64,000 nucleotides of DNA, taken from NCBI RefSeq assembly GCF_015689195.1, contig NZ_CP065044.1, positions 558,001 to 622,000 of the forward strand. Direction: 5' to 3'. A program made the translations under genes and the position numbers. Source of the DNA: Pectobacterium aroidearum (GTDB taxonomy: Bacteria; Pseudomonadota; Gammaproteobacteria; Enterobacterales; Enterobacteriaceae). Below, one piece after another: positions 51,190-60,134 of this stretch. Below the pieces are notes generated by a model. The model made no database searches, had not been told where the DNA came from, and saw only the letters and a list, made by a program, of their open reading frames with translations. Each line of letters opens with the position of its first letter. Positions within the stretch are counted from its first letter, which is position 1.

Positions 51190-51671
51190 ATGAAATTTCC
51201 GTTATTAAAATAGATGTGTCGAAGAAACCTAAAAGACCCGTCAAAGGGGACGTTTTCTATTTTAAAACAAATAATAATGAATATTTATATGGGCAGGTCG
51301 TTTTGGCCGACTTAACGGTTGGCCCATTTAAAAGGACTCTTCTGATTTGTATTTTTGATAAGAAAACGATGGAATTGCAGGGTGGGGTTCCTAGTAATGG
51401 TTGTGAATTTCTGGTGCCACCAATTATCACTGATGAGTCATGCTGGAAGAATGGTTATTTTTTTCATTTAGGCAATGAGCGCTTTGATGAAGCTATTTTG
51501 GATGATTTTTTGTTTGTGAATCCATTGAATAATAGAGCGTACGATTTGTCCGGAAATCTATATGAGGGGAGTAGAGAGGGGAAGGTGATTGGGGAAAGAG
51601 CTCTTTGTTACTTTGAAAATGTTATCAAAATAATTGAATGTAAATTAAATGAGGGGTTTGTGCCAAATTAA
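51183..51671 (+). CDS. Immunity protein (Imm26-like) for the Rhs toxin
   Basis: 162 residues, AT-rich, starting 7 bp inside the rhs 3' end. The N-terminal half (KGDVFYFKTNNNEYLYGQVV) resembles Imm26-family immunity proteins, in which a small beta domain binds the toxin. Overlap with rhs ensures production with the toxin. The family assignment is by eye; the immunity role follows from position. Confidence 0.78.
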   Translation: MVNEISVIKIDVSKKPKRPVKGDVFYFKTNNNEYLYGQVVLADLTVGPFKRTLLICIFDKKTMELQGGVPSNGCEFLVPPIITDESCWKNGYFFHLGNERFDEAILDDFLFVNPLNNRAYDLSGNLYEGSREGKVIGERALCYFENVIKIIECKLNEGFVPN

Positions 51672-51710
51672 AACTATTTGGTTTTAATTATTGATTCATA
51701 TTTTCAAATC

Positions 51711-52800
51711 TAGTACGACAAAACCGGGCGGTTAATACGCAAACAGGTGGTGCAGCCGGGCTATCGGCCGCAGGTATGGTACTACCGCTGGGACAGCCGC
51801 AACCAGCTCCGGGTAGTGGATACGCCAGCGGGTGAGCGCTGGTTCTACCGTTACGACCCGTTCGGGCGGCGTATCGGCAAACGCTGCGACCAGACCCAGA
51901 ACGATATCCGCTACCTGTGGGACGGCGACCAGGTAGCCGAGGTGCGCCATTATCGCGACGGAGAACTGGTGTCACGCCGTCACTGGGTGCATAACGGCTG
52001 GGAATTGTTGGTGCAGCAGCATCAAACTGTGGAGGGGAACTGGGAAACTGATTTTGTGACTAGCGGCCATAATGGTGAGCCGCAGGCAGATCTTTAATCT
52101 GCAAAGCGAACTTCGCTGGCAGGCTCCGCGCACTAATTTATGGGGCCAGCGCTATACAGATAATACTGAAAGTCTCGAGCCAGGATTGGCATTTGCTGGG
52201 CAGTACCGTGACGCGGAAAGTAGCTTATGCTATAACAGGTTCCGCTATTATGATCCAAGCGGTGGTTGTTATATCTCACCCGACCCGATCAGTATTTTGG
52301 GGGGCGAGAGTAACTATGGATATGTCCAAAACACGGTGGGCTGGGTTGACCCATTTGGGTTGGCAGCATGCGGAGCGGGATCTGGAGGAAAAGGTCTCGG
52401 TGGGCATCAGGCTGTTGATCGTGCTGCTGGTGAGTTGAATGCGGCAACGCAAAGAGCGGCTCGTCTTCTTGACCGTGGTGGTCATATGGATACTGCATGG
52501 GGAAAAATCCACCAGAAGTGGGTTAATAATACCCATGTGCCTCAGTGGCTTAAGAACGTCTCACGAGGAAATGCTATTCAGCAAATGACAGACAAGTTAA
52601 CTGTCGATAATCGATATCTTAAAGATATTGTCCGAAATAGAACAGGGGAATGGTGGGGGAGTTTACGGCCTGATTATCATTTAGAACTTCCGGGTGGAAA
52701 GGTTGCAGTATTTGATATAACAACGCCAGGTCAGGCTCCTAAAATATCGAAATATAACGTTAATGGCGTGACGGACTGGCTAATTAATATTTTATATTAA
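51711..52800 (+). pseudogene. Orphan Rhs C-terminal module, frameshifted, with a different toxin tip
   Basis: From 51711 to about 52370 this nearly repeats the end of the upstream Rhs core (50183-50840), including YDPSGGCYISPDPISILGG and VDPFGLA. One extra base near 52088 (CAGGCAGATC against CAGGCTATC upstream) shifts the frame, so the first part ends at 52097 and the rest is open to 52800. The tip after VDPFGLA is new, ~145 residues. Its end RPDYHLELPGGKVAVFDITT suggests a PD-(D/E)XK-type nuclease. It has no start site of its own and is best read as a stored tip that could replace the active one by recombination. Confidence 0.85.
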
Positions 52801-52810
52801 GTGAGGGTGT

Positions 52811-53473
52811 ATGGCAGGAAGGTCGAAAAAAGAACTCATTAGTCGATGGTCTGATGAATTGAATTTTGAAATAAATCGTAATCTAAAAAAAGAAGATTGG
52901 AGAGATAAGAAGGTAGAAAATTCAAAATGGGTAACTCAACCATTTGGGTTGACGGACGAGGGGAAAATGGACTTTAGGGGTTTTTCTTTTAGGGAGCCTA
53001 TTCGCTATCATTTAATAAAGGATATTGATTTTTCATATTCAAGAAGTATAAGTGGAAATAAAGACGGGTATGGTCCATCGCGAGGGGTTACGGGATTTAT
53101 TGACTCTGTTTTTGATGGTTGTAAATTCGTTGGTTCTGTCTTGCCAGCAAATTTGTCTGAGTGTTTTATTAATTGTGATTTTAGTGGTGCGGTGTTTAAT
53201 TCAACCAGAATTAACTCAGATTTTAATTTTTGTATTTTTGTTTCTTGTAAGATGAGGGATGTATTGATTAGAGGGAGGAAGTTTTTGGGTTGTGATTTTT
53301 CTAAGGCTGATTTGTCTAAATCTAATTTTTATTCTTGTTGCTTTGAAGATTGTGTTTTTGATGATGCGAAACTAATTGGCTGTAATGTATCGGGAAGCAC
53401 GTTTGTCAGCACTAGACCATCTGATGCCCAGATAGCAAGCTGTTCCGTAGCAGATAAAATAAAGTTTAAGTAA
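52811..53473 (+). CDS. Pentapeptide-repeat protein, probable immunity to the orphan Rhs tip
   Basis: 220 residues, AT-rich. The central and C-terminal parts have pentapeptide-like repeats with Phe/Leu every fifth residue (FDGCKFVGS, CDFSGAVF, CDFSKADLSKSNF, CCFEDCVFDDAKL), which form a right-handed beta-helix. It starts 10 bp after the orphan toxin tip and matches its composition, the usual place of an immunity gene. The immunity role is inferred from position. Confidence 0.72.
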   Translation: MAGRSKKELISRWSDELNFEINRNLKKEDWRDKKVENSKWVTQPFGLTDEGKMDFRGFSFREPIRYHLIKDIDFSYSRSISGNKDGYGPSRGVTGFIDSVFDGCKFVGSVLPANLSECFINCDFSGAVFNSTRINSDFNFCIFVSCKMRDVLIRGRKFLGCDFSKADLSKSNFYSCCFEDCVFDDAKLIGCNVSGSTFVSTRPSDAQIASCSVADKIKFK

Positions 53474-53549
53474 ATAACGATAATGTATTTTAGGGGTGGT
53501 GCTCTGCTGCCAAAAATTAGCATAAACAGCATGCGTATAAGGACAAGGT

Positions 53550-54089
53550 ATGTCACTGTCGAACCTGGATGATTGGAAATCTATCGTGTCTGTATTGGCA
53601 CTTATGTTATCGGTTTTGTCATTTTTTTTCACACGAAGAAGCTGGCTTCAATCAAATAGGCCTATAGTTTCAGCGGCAGTCGAAACCCATGCCGGTGGCA
53701 ATGAATCCATTGCCTATAACTTGGTGCTAAGTAACACTGGAAACAGACCCGCTACGAATGTCCGTATTCGTGTAAAAGAAAGTGATATTGATGCATGTCT
53801 ATCAGAATGGGTTAGAAGTCAGAAATTTAAGAACGCTATATACTCAGGTGTGATGAGGTGTTTCTCTGATGATGGTGAAATTCCATTGCTTTTGAATGGA
53901 AAGTTCATGACTAACTCATTTGGCTATACTCGAGGAGATCAACAAACATTTTGGCGCTATGGAGCTAACCTGCCTGTAGTGGTCGAATATTCTGATCTCG
54001 ATAGTCGAGATTACCAATCTAAACAAATAATCAGAATTAAGGATTCAGATGGGTTTGCTGGAGGTGTTTGGCAGTCATCAAACAATTAA
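53550..54089 (+). CDS. Uncharacterised single-pass membrane protein
   Basis: 179 residues. One hydrophobic segment near residues 10-28 (IVSVLALMLSVLSFFF), then a soluble part with a beta-sandwich look (AYNLVLSNTGNRPATNVRIRV), similar to generic periplasmic or cytoplasmic beta domains. Start ATG 53550 after AAGGACAAGG-like sequence. No family recognised. Its place behind two immunity genes suggests a third cargo of the T6SS region, without direct evidence. Confidence 0.55.
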   Translation: MSLSNLDDWKSIVSVLALMLSVLSFFFTRRSWLQSNRPIVSAAVETHAGGNESIAYNLVLSNTGNRPATNVRIRVKESDIDACLSEWVRSQKFKNAIYSGVMRCFSDDGEIPLLLNGKFMTNSFGYTRGDQQTFWRYGANLPVVVEYSDLDSRDYQSKQIIRIKDSDGFAGGVWQSSNN

Positions 54090-54410
54090 TTTTTAAAATT
54101 TGATCAAGTTCATCCTGTGTTTGCAGTTTTCTGCCAGGAACGTCACTTCGTTGTGCCATCTGTTATCTGTCTGAAAGACGGATTTTGCTATTTATAATAA
54201 CGCTATTCCGGATTGTTGCTGGGATGTTGATTGTAGATAGTGTTTTCTGTTTATGAGCCTGTTAATTATTAATGGTGTTAATAGTGATAGTTATTTTATA
54301 TGCTGCGGTTCGGGGTTTATTGTAAATAAAATATAATAAATTCTACCTGGCTGATAAATTATTCTTGCGTGTAAGCATAAAGGAATAATTAATTTGGCAA
54401 GGAAGTGGCT
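54090..54410. other. Intergenic region before the sigma-54 activator
   Basis: About 320 bp, AT-rich. No ORF. The end (54395-54410, TGGCAAGGAAGTGGCT) resembles a sigma-54 site but overlaps the ribosome site and start codon, so it is doubtful. Confidence 0.4.
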
Positions 54411-56009
54411 ATGTTTGAAGGCAAAGAATTGCTGAGTGGGACACTGAGGAGCAAAAGCGATGAAGAGCCGGGGCAGATATCCCTGTTTGATCTGGCATTG
54501 ACTCTGACTGCCCAGAACACTGAGACTGATTTATGTGGCTGGCTTTTGTCCACGGTGGCATCCTACTGGCGACCCCAGGGGGCGATACTTGGGCTGGTTG
54601 ATGGCAGTGGTAGGCAGCTTTTGTGTCAAGGCCAGGCGGCAGATGAACCCGTTGTGATGGCACTTGATGTGGATGATTTCAGTCACCCATTGGCCTATGC
54701 CCTGCATGAGAACAAGGCACACGTCTGGTCATCGTTGAATGGTGGTGCGAGTATTGATCACCTGGCTTTTCAGCAAATACTATCGGGCTTGGAAACAGCG
54801 TGTGGGCTGTATGCCATACCGATGTTATCGGATAGTGGCACTGTGCTGGGAACACTGGCGCTGCTGGATACACCAGAGCGTTTACAACAATGGTACGACA
54901 GTGGAGAAGGTAGAAAGCTGGTTCAGATATTCTGCAACCAAGTGGTGCTTTTGCGCCAGCGATCGGGAGGGCTGTATCAGCAGTCAATGCTCAGTGCTTC
55001 TGTCAAACGAGCTCGGGATGAGGTGTGTCAGCAGGTACTGATAAAACGCATACAGGATGCACTGATCGGTCGGTCGTTATATATGAGGGCGTTGCAACAG
55101 AAGATCAGACAGGCGGCTGAGCATACTTTGTCAGTATTGATCTTGGGTGAAACGGGTACAGGCAAGGATGTGGTGGCCCGCCTGTTGCATCAGTGTTCCG
55201 TTAGGGGCGATGCACCCTTTGTGGCGATTAACTGTGCCGCGATCCCCGAGAATCTGATCGAAAGTGAGTTGTTTGGCTACCAGAAAGGGGCGTTTTCTGA
55301 TGCTCTGAGCGACAAGGTTGGTCTGGTGGCGCAGGCCCATGGTGGCACGCTGTTTCTGGACGAGGTCGGAGATATGCCGCTTGCCATGCAGGCCAAGTTA
55401 TTGCGGGTGCTGGAGACCAAGTGTTTTCGCCCTCTCGGCGCAGAGCAGGAAGCACATTCGGATTTCCGGCTAGTTGCCGCCACGCATCATTCGTTGACAA
55501 AGCGCATATCAGACGGTGCGTTTCGCCAGGATCTGTACCACCGACTATGCCAGTGTGTATTGCATGTAGCGCCACTGCGCGAACGTGTAGAGGATATTCC
55601 GCTGCTGTGCCGTCACTTCATCGCACTCTGTTGCAGACGGGAGCAGAAAGCACCCGTGACGCTGGAGCAGTCATTCCTGCGTCAGTTAATGCAGTATGCC
55701 TTTCCTGGCAATGTGCGGGAACTGCGCAACCTTCTGGAGGTTGCTTGTGCTCACACCTCATCCGGCCAGCAGATCACCATGCAGTCATTGCCGCCCGAAG
55801 CGCAGAAACGGCTGACAAGTGAACTGGCTCAGGGAGAGGATTTTCAGCACATAGCGGATTTGCGCCTCGCAGTACGTGTACGGGAGGCCGCCATCCTGCA
55901 AGCGAGGCTACGGCAGTTCGGTGGCGATCGTCAGGCTGCCGCAGACAGTCTGCATATACCCAAGCGTACGTTCAATCGTAAATGTCTCAGTCAGGGAATC
56001 AGGTATTGA
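54411..56009 (+). CDS. Sigma-54-dependent activator, VasH-like (T6SS)
   Basis: 532 residues. The N-terminal ~200 residues look like a GAF sensory domain. The AAA+ domain has Walker A GETGTGKD (near residue 245), the sigma-54 contact loop KGAFSDAL in place of KGAFTGA (near 293), and Walker B LFLDEVGD (near 313). The C-terminal Fis-type helix-turn-helix ends in IPKRTFNRKC. VasH-type activators switch on hcp operons through sigma-54, and a sigma-54-like promoter lies before hcp here. The GAFSDA loop is a conservative change (Thr to Ser) and may still work. Start ATG 54411 follows AAGGA. Confidence 0.88.
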   Translation: MFEGKELLSGTLRSKSDEEPGQISLFDLALTLTAQNTETDLCGWLLSTVASYWRPQGAILGLVDGSGRQLLCQGQAADEPVVMALDVDDFSHPLAYALHENKAHVWSSLNGGASIDHLAFQQILSGLETACGLYAIPMLSDSGTVLGTLALLDTPERLQQWYDSGEGRKLVQIFCNQVVLLRQRSGGLYQQSMLSASVKRARDEVCQQVLIKRIQDALIGRSLYMRALQQKIRQAAEHTLSVLILGETGTGKDVVARLLHQCSVRGDAPFVAINCAAIPENLIESELFGYQKGAFSDALSDKVGLVAQAHGGTLFLDEVGDMPLAMQAKLLRVLETKCFRPLGAEQEAHSDFRLVAATHHSLTKRISDGAFRQDLYHRLCQCVLHVAPLRERVEDIPLLCRHFIALCCRREQKAPVTLEQSFLRQLMQYAFPGNVRELRNLLEVACAHTSSGQQITMQSLPPEAQKRLTSELAQGEDFQHIADLRLAVRVREAAILQARLRQFGGDRQAAADSLHIPKRTFNRKCLSQGIRY

Positions 56010-56068
56010 CGGTATTGTGTCAATGCGTTTTGAGAACGATATGTGCAGCGTTGCGCCGGATTGCATGA

Positions 56069-57892
56069 TTAAGTTGGCTCGTCCTCCAGAAGCGTTAAGT
56101 ATGGATTATTAGGTGGTTGCTCCGAGAAGATGATTGACGGCTCTGTGAGTAAGTAACCGTGCAACCGCCGAGTCTTTCTTGGCCCGGTCACTTGGCATGT
56201 CCAGATGTTCAGGCCGCTGGGCTGCTTTCGATGCGCCTGATGCTTTTCGAAGCGCTTTTGAATCCACTGCCAATCCTGTAATCCCTCTTGTTTCGCCAGG
56301 GTGGCAAGTGTCGGGTGCTCCTGCGCATAGCGCTGGAAAATCCCAGGACTGACAAGATAGACCGTATCGTTCACGGTATGCACCATCGCTTTGGCGTCGT
56401 TGATGATGAGTTTGCGTGATTGAACCCCTTCCCTCAGCCAGGCGATGAAGTGTTCGCTCGAAAGCGGTTTGGCAGGCTCAGGTTGGGATGGCGTATCCGA
56501 GGCCTGTGGTGGTATGGGCTCATCCGTGTCATCAGGTGGTGAGGTGGTGGGTTGTGCAGTGCTCGGCGCACTGGAAGACGAAGCAGTGCTAGGCGCTTCG
56601 GCTGGTATCAGCATTGCGAGCATGTCTTCCATGACATCGTGTGGCGCAGTGGGGGACGGTGCTGTTGTAATAACGGGTGTGGGGTGAGCGGGAGAGGCAG
56701 ATACCGCAGGTTCAGGTGCGGGAGGCATCACGTCGCTGCTATCGGTAGAACTGATGTCGATCGTCACCGTTCCTGTGAAGGGCTCTGGACGTTCGGACGC
56801 TTCCCAGATCAATGCCGGAGAGAGTTTCAACAGCGTGAAACTGTGTGACCAGCCGGATGCGCTGCTGATGGTGGCTTTCCAGATGGCCTTGTCATCCTGG
56901 GTTGGCTGCAGTACGCCATGCTCCTGCAACACGTTGAACACAGCCGTGTTATTGGATGGAATGCCTTCGATCCCCTGTGCCAGCAGATGGGCTCGCAATT
57001 TGTCAGAGACGGTCTTGCTGACCAACCAAAGCGCATCTTCTGTCAGCCAGCCATCCGAAGCCTGGGGCTGGTTGATTTTCAATTCTTCCTTGAGCAGGTA
57101 ACGCAGCCCGTCGAGTAACTTGCGCTTTAGTGCCTGCTTGGGAGCCGTCAGGATGACGCGGTTGGGATTTCCGCCCAGTTCCTGAGCCACTGAAGCGCGA
57201 TCGGCATGAATGACGAGTTCGCCCAGCATACCGGCGTGTTCGTATTGTCCTGCGAGCACATACAGCAGCGAAGTCCAGAGAGCCGGGTAGCTGCTGAGCC
57301 AGTCGAGGATGTGGTTATCGAGTATTTGCCGGTAGAGCAAGCCAGTGGCAGCACCATGAAGGCGATATTCACGGTCATCCCGGTAGCGAAAGCGGTAGGG
57401 TTGTGTCAGCGGCCCGTACCAGGGGTGCCAGAGGCTACCGTCTTCGTGCTCGATGTGCAGATCAACGGCAATCTTGCCGATGTCGTGGAGCAGTGCGGCA
57501 TAAGCGATGGCCGCTGTCCAGGCTTCTGATTGCGCGGCTTGATCTTCCGGAGGCGCGCCAGCAGGCAGCAGGTGGGACTGCCGCAGTTTCAGTGCAAAGG
57601 CGACGATCTCAAGTCCGTGATCGAGCATGCCGCCATGGTAAGCATGATGATGTGTTTCCGAGGCGGGAAACAACTGTACCAGCTCTGTGTAGCGCTCCAG
57701 AGGCCTGCGGTAAAGTGTGATGAATTGCTTGCGAGAGAGTGAGGTGCGCTGCCAGATGTGTTCCAGCAGCTTTTGCCGACGAGGTGTGGCTAGCAAAGAC
57801 GTTGCGGGTTCTGGCTGGAGCAGCCCCTTTTCTGGCACGACAGGAGCAGGCTGGGGTGGCGTGGGCTTTTTTCGCTGGAACAGAGTAAACAT
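56069..57892 (-). CDS. traI: MOBH-family relaxase (TraI_2)
   Basis: 607 residues. The relaxase nicks the element at oriT and pilots the strand into the recipient. MOBH signatures are visible: HHHAYHGGMLDHGLE (near 80) and the HD motif LLHDIGKIAVD (near 135). A Pro/Ser/Thr-rich linker (~400-480) leads to the C-terminal TraI_2_C domain (FIAWLREGVQSRKL). Length and layout match the relaxase of ICEclc/PFGI-type elements. Divergent from the gene at 58265; the 370-bp gap may hold oriT. Confidence 0.92.
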   Translation of the reverse strand: MFTLFQRKKPTPPQPAPVVPEKGLLQPEPATSLLATPRRQKLLEHIWQRTSLSRKQFITLYRRPLERYTELVQLFPASETHHHAYHGGMLDHGLEIVAFALKLRQSHLLPAGAPPEDQAAQSEAWTAAIAYAALLHDIGKIAVDLHIEHEDGSLWHPWYGPLTQPYRFRYRDDREYRLHGAATGLLYRQILDNHILDWLSSYPALWTSLLYVLAGQYEHAGMLGELVIHADRASVAQELGGNPNRVILTAPKQALKRKLLDGLRYLLKEELKINQPQASDGWLTEDALWLVSKTVSDKLRAHLLAQGIEGIPSNNTAVFNVLQEHGVLQPTQDDKAIWKATISSASGWSHSFTLLKLSPALIWEASERPEPFTGTVTIDISSTDSSDVMPPAPEPAVSASPAHPTPVITTAPSPTAPHDVMEDMLAMLIPAEAPSTASSSSAPSTAQPTTSPPDDTDEPIPPQASDTPSQPEPAKPLSSEHFIAWLREGVQSRKLIINDAKAMVHTVNDTVYLVSPGIFQRYAQEHPTLATLAKQEGLQDWQWIQKRFEKHQAHRKQPSGLNIWTCQVTGPRKTRRLHGYLLTEPSIIFSEQPPNNPYLTLLEDEPT

Positions 57893-58264
57893 GGTGATGC
57901 CTCAAGTGCGGGGTAAACGAGCCTTTTCCTTTTCTGGGTAGAGCCTTTCCCCTTGACCCCATTCCATTGCCTTTTATCGGTTTTACCCTTGTTGGAGCCT
58001 TTTGATATAGCGCTGTTTGTCTGTGCCATCGAGTATCAATGCGGCAGGGGGGAATTCTTTTTGTGTTGGGAAATGGATGGTTGTATGAGGTCTTGTGTCT
58101 CAGAGGTGTCACTGGGGCTGTGTGTGGCTCTAACGATCATGCTTCTGATAAAAATAAATAATGTATGGGGCCATGAGGCAGAATGCTTCATGGTAAAAGA
58201 TATTTTCAGATAAGATGCATGGTAAATAGATATTACATGGTTATTTAACAGCGGAAGGACGAAC
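57893..58264. other. Gap upstream of the relaxase; possible oriT region
   Basis: About 370 bp between divergent genes. A near-perfect inverted repeat ATGAGGCA / TGCTTCAT lies near 58173-58193. I cannot identify a nick site. A plus-strand ORF (57953-58213) has no ribosome site or family and is likely chance. Confidence 0.35.
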
Positions 58265-58981
58265 GTGAAACTTTATGAAAACGTGGTGATTGGTAATTTT
58301 CTTTATGGATTGGGCATTTCCATCGGAGGACGGCTTAAATCCGGATACCTTCCGAGTGCTGTCAGTTTGTTACAGCAAACTCCGGAAGATAAGGCGCTAG
58401 GTGATGTTCTGCTCGATTTCCCTGGCACATTACGTCTTATCGAGTTCAAGGCACAAGCGAACCGTTCTAAAAAGGAACTCTCTCGGTACAGGAAACTATT
58501 ACCGGCTATAGAAGATTCGCCGGAAATGCTGAATATCTCTCGCAGAGTTCACTGGTACGTGGAAACGGCACCCTCTGATCTGAAAGGTGTTGAAGCATTT
58601 TTTTCTCCTTATCTTGATGTATTCGAGACAGAAAAACCTGCGAAACAGCCATTTGCTCTGGAGAGGTTTATTGAATCTGTGGCGGATGACGTGATTTCGT
58701 CAAGGAACGATGAGCGGGATACACAGGAGAAGAACTATCTGAAGCTTGTGCGCTGGTGTCAGGGCGCGGGGGAAACAGGTGCGGGTGCGCTGATTGTGAT
58801 TGTGGGTTCTGGCGGTGGCATAGAATTTGTCGCGCTGGAGGATTTGGTGGCGCTGAACATGTCTTATCAAAAGTGGATGGCGTATAGGCAAAAACAGGAA
58901 TTGAAGATGGAAAAAGCACTGGAAATGGAGCTTAAGAAAGAAGAGCGGCAGAAAGAGCTAGGAAGGGGCTATGGGAGATAA
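58265..58981 (+). CDS. Uncharacterised protein with a D-ExK motif
   Basis: 238 residues. Near residues 55-75 it has LGDVLLDFPGTLRLIEFKA, fitting the D...E-x-K core of PD-(D/E)XK nucleases. A long charged helix forms the C-terminus (KMEKALEMELKKEERQKELG). Start GTG 58265 after AGGA. It overlaps the next gene by 11 bp, so they form an operon. Function unknown. Confidence 0.6.
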   Translation: MKLYENVVIGNFLYGLGISIGGRLKSGYLPSAVSLLQQTPEDKALGDVLLDFPGTLRLIEFKAQANRSKKELSRYRKLLPAIEDSPEMLNISRRVHWYVETAPSDLKGVEAFFSPYLDVFETEKPAKQPFALERFIESVADDVISSRNDERDTQEKNYLKLVRWCQGAGETGAGALIVIVGSGGGIEFVALEDLVALNMSYQKWMAYRQKQELKMEKALEMELKKEERQKELGRGYGR

Positions 58982-59558
58982 CATGAATAGGTGCCTGACA
59001 GATCATGATGTCCAGTTGTTCTTTGACGCGGCTGAAAAGTTGCGGGAGGCAGCGGAGTGCGATGGTGAGAAAGCTAGAGAAGCAACGGCGGCTTTGGAAT
59101 CTTTGGTTAAAAGTATGAGCATCCGTCTTCAAACTTTGGAAAAAGGTGTTTCCCACAAGATAGCTGATTCAGCGGAAACAACTGCCAACCGGGCGGCGGA
59201 CTTGTTGAGTGTCAAGTTTCAGCAGGCAAATGATGCAGCTAAAATAGCAACAGAGCAGTACAAGGAAGCGGCCAAAAAGCTCAATATTAGGAGCTGGTTA
59301 TATATTATTGGGCCACAGATTGTAATGATGCTGGTTTTTATCGCATCTATTTTATTTCTGATGCCTTCGGTGGACGAGATTCAGCAACGTCGGGCAGAAC
59401 TATCATCTCTTAATGAGCAGATCAAAAATTCCCGTCTAACGTGGACCACGTGCGACGGCGACAAAAAATGTTTCCGGACTGATGAGCGTGGGCGTGGTGG
59501 GAAGCTCTACACAAACGATCGAGATGGCAGTACCTGGCGTCTTCCGTGGACAGAGTAG
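58971..59558 (+). CDS. Uncharacterised coiled-coil membrane protein
   Basis: 195 residues. Residues ~15-105 are a long charged helix or coiled coil, followed by one membrane segment (IIGPQIVMMLVFIASILFLM) and ~65 residues ending in DGSTWRLPWTE. The arrangement recalls small mobilisation accessory proteins, but no family is certain. A second ATG at 58983 with GGGAG upstream is an equally good start. Translationally coupled to the preceding gene. Confidence 0.6.
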   Translation: MGDNMNRCLTDHDVQLFFDAAEKLREAAECDGEKAREATAALESLVKSMSIRLQTLEKGVSHKIADSAETTANRAADLLSVKFQQANDAAKIATEQYKEAAKKLNIRSWLYIIGPQIVMMLVFIASILFLMPSVDEIQQRRAELSSLNEQIKNSRLTWTTCDGDKKCFRTDERGRGGKLYTNDRDGSTWRLPWTE

Positions 59559-59737
59559 CCCCATTCAAAAATAATTCTTGAAACAGCCTGCTGCCGAGTG
59601 TTCTCCTCCCCCAAAAGCTAGATATTTGATGTATGGTATTTCTGCTCTAAGCTAAGTAGACAAGATGATTTCCGTAACAACATCGCGTATCAATTGCAGT
59701 AAGGTGAACTTTCGGCACAAACGGGTAACGCAGATAA

Positions 59738-60121
59738 ATGATGACCATGAATAGCACGAGCCATAACAGTATTGCGGAACGCTTTGGCCGTTGGCTCGGT
59801 AGAGGCTGGCGTGGCTATGTGCGTTGTGAGCGCAAAGTGTCGAACTGGTTGGTATCCAAGGATGTGCCACAGTTTGTTGCCTTCGTGTTTTTGTGGGCAA
59901 TCAAACTGATTGTGCTTGGCGTACTGGCGTATTTCGTCTTTTGGTTGGCATTGTTGATTGTGTTTGCTGTTGTTACTGGTTGGGCTGTCGGACAAAGCAC
60001 GCCAGAAGATGATTTCGAATTAGGCTTCCCTGCTACGTTGGATGAGCTTCGCGAAATGCCAGGGTACGATCCTAATCTGCACAACGATACATCTCACGAG
60101 ATGTATCGCGATGGTGATTGA
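59738..60121 (+). CDS. DUF3742-like ICE membrane protein
   Basis: 127 residues with two closely spaced membrane segments (FVFLWAIKLIVLGVLAYFVF and onward) between a basic N-terminus and an acidic tail. It resembles DUF3742 proteins found beside relaxase genes in PFGI/ICEclc-type elements. Start could be the Met at 59747. It converges on the TraG-like gene. Confidence 0.68.
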   Translation: MMTMNSTSHNSIAERFGRWLGRGWRGYVRCERKVSNWLVSKDVPQFVAFVFLWAIKLIVLGVLAYFVFWLALLIVFAVVTGWAVGQSTPEDDFELGFPATLDELREMPGYDPNLHNDTSHEMYRDGD

Positions 60122-60134
60122 TCCGGCTTAAATC

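Noticed and set aside
54395-54410. TGGCAAGGAAGTGGCT, 10/12 match to a sigma-54 promoter
   Set aside because: It overlaps the ribosome site and ends right at the ATG of the activator, so transcription would begin after the start codon.
58173-58193. Inverted repeat ATGAGGCA / TGCTTCAT as oriT
   Set aside because: One mismatch, short arms, and no nick-site consensus I can name for MOBH; kept only as a note.
57953-58213. 86-codon plus-strand ORF in the gap before 58265
   Set aside because: No ribosome site, odd composition and no recognisable features; it overlaps the region expected to hold oriT and promoters.
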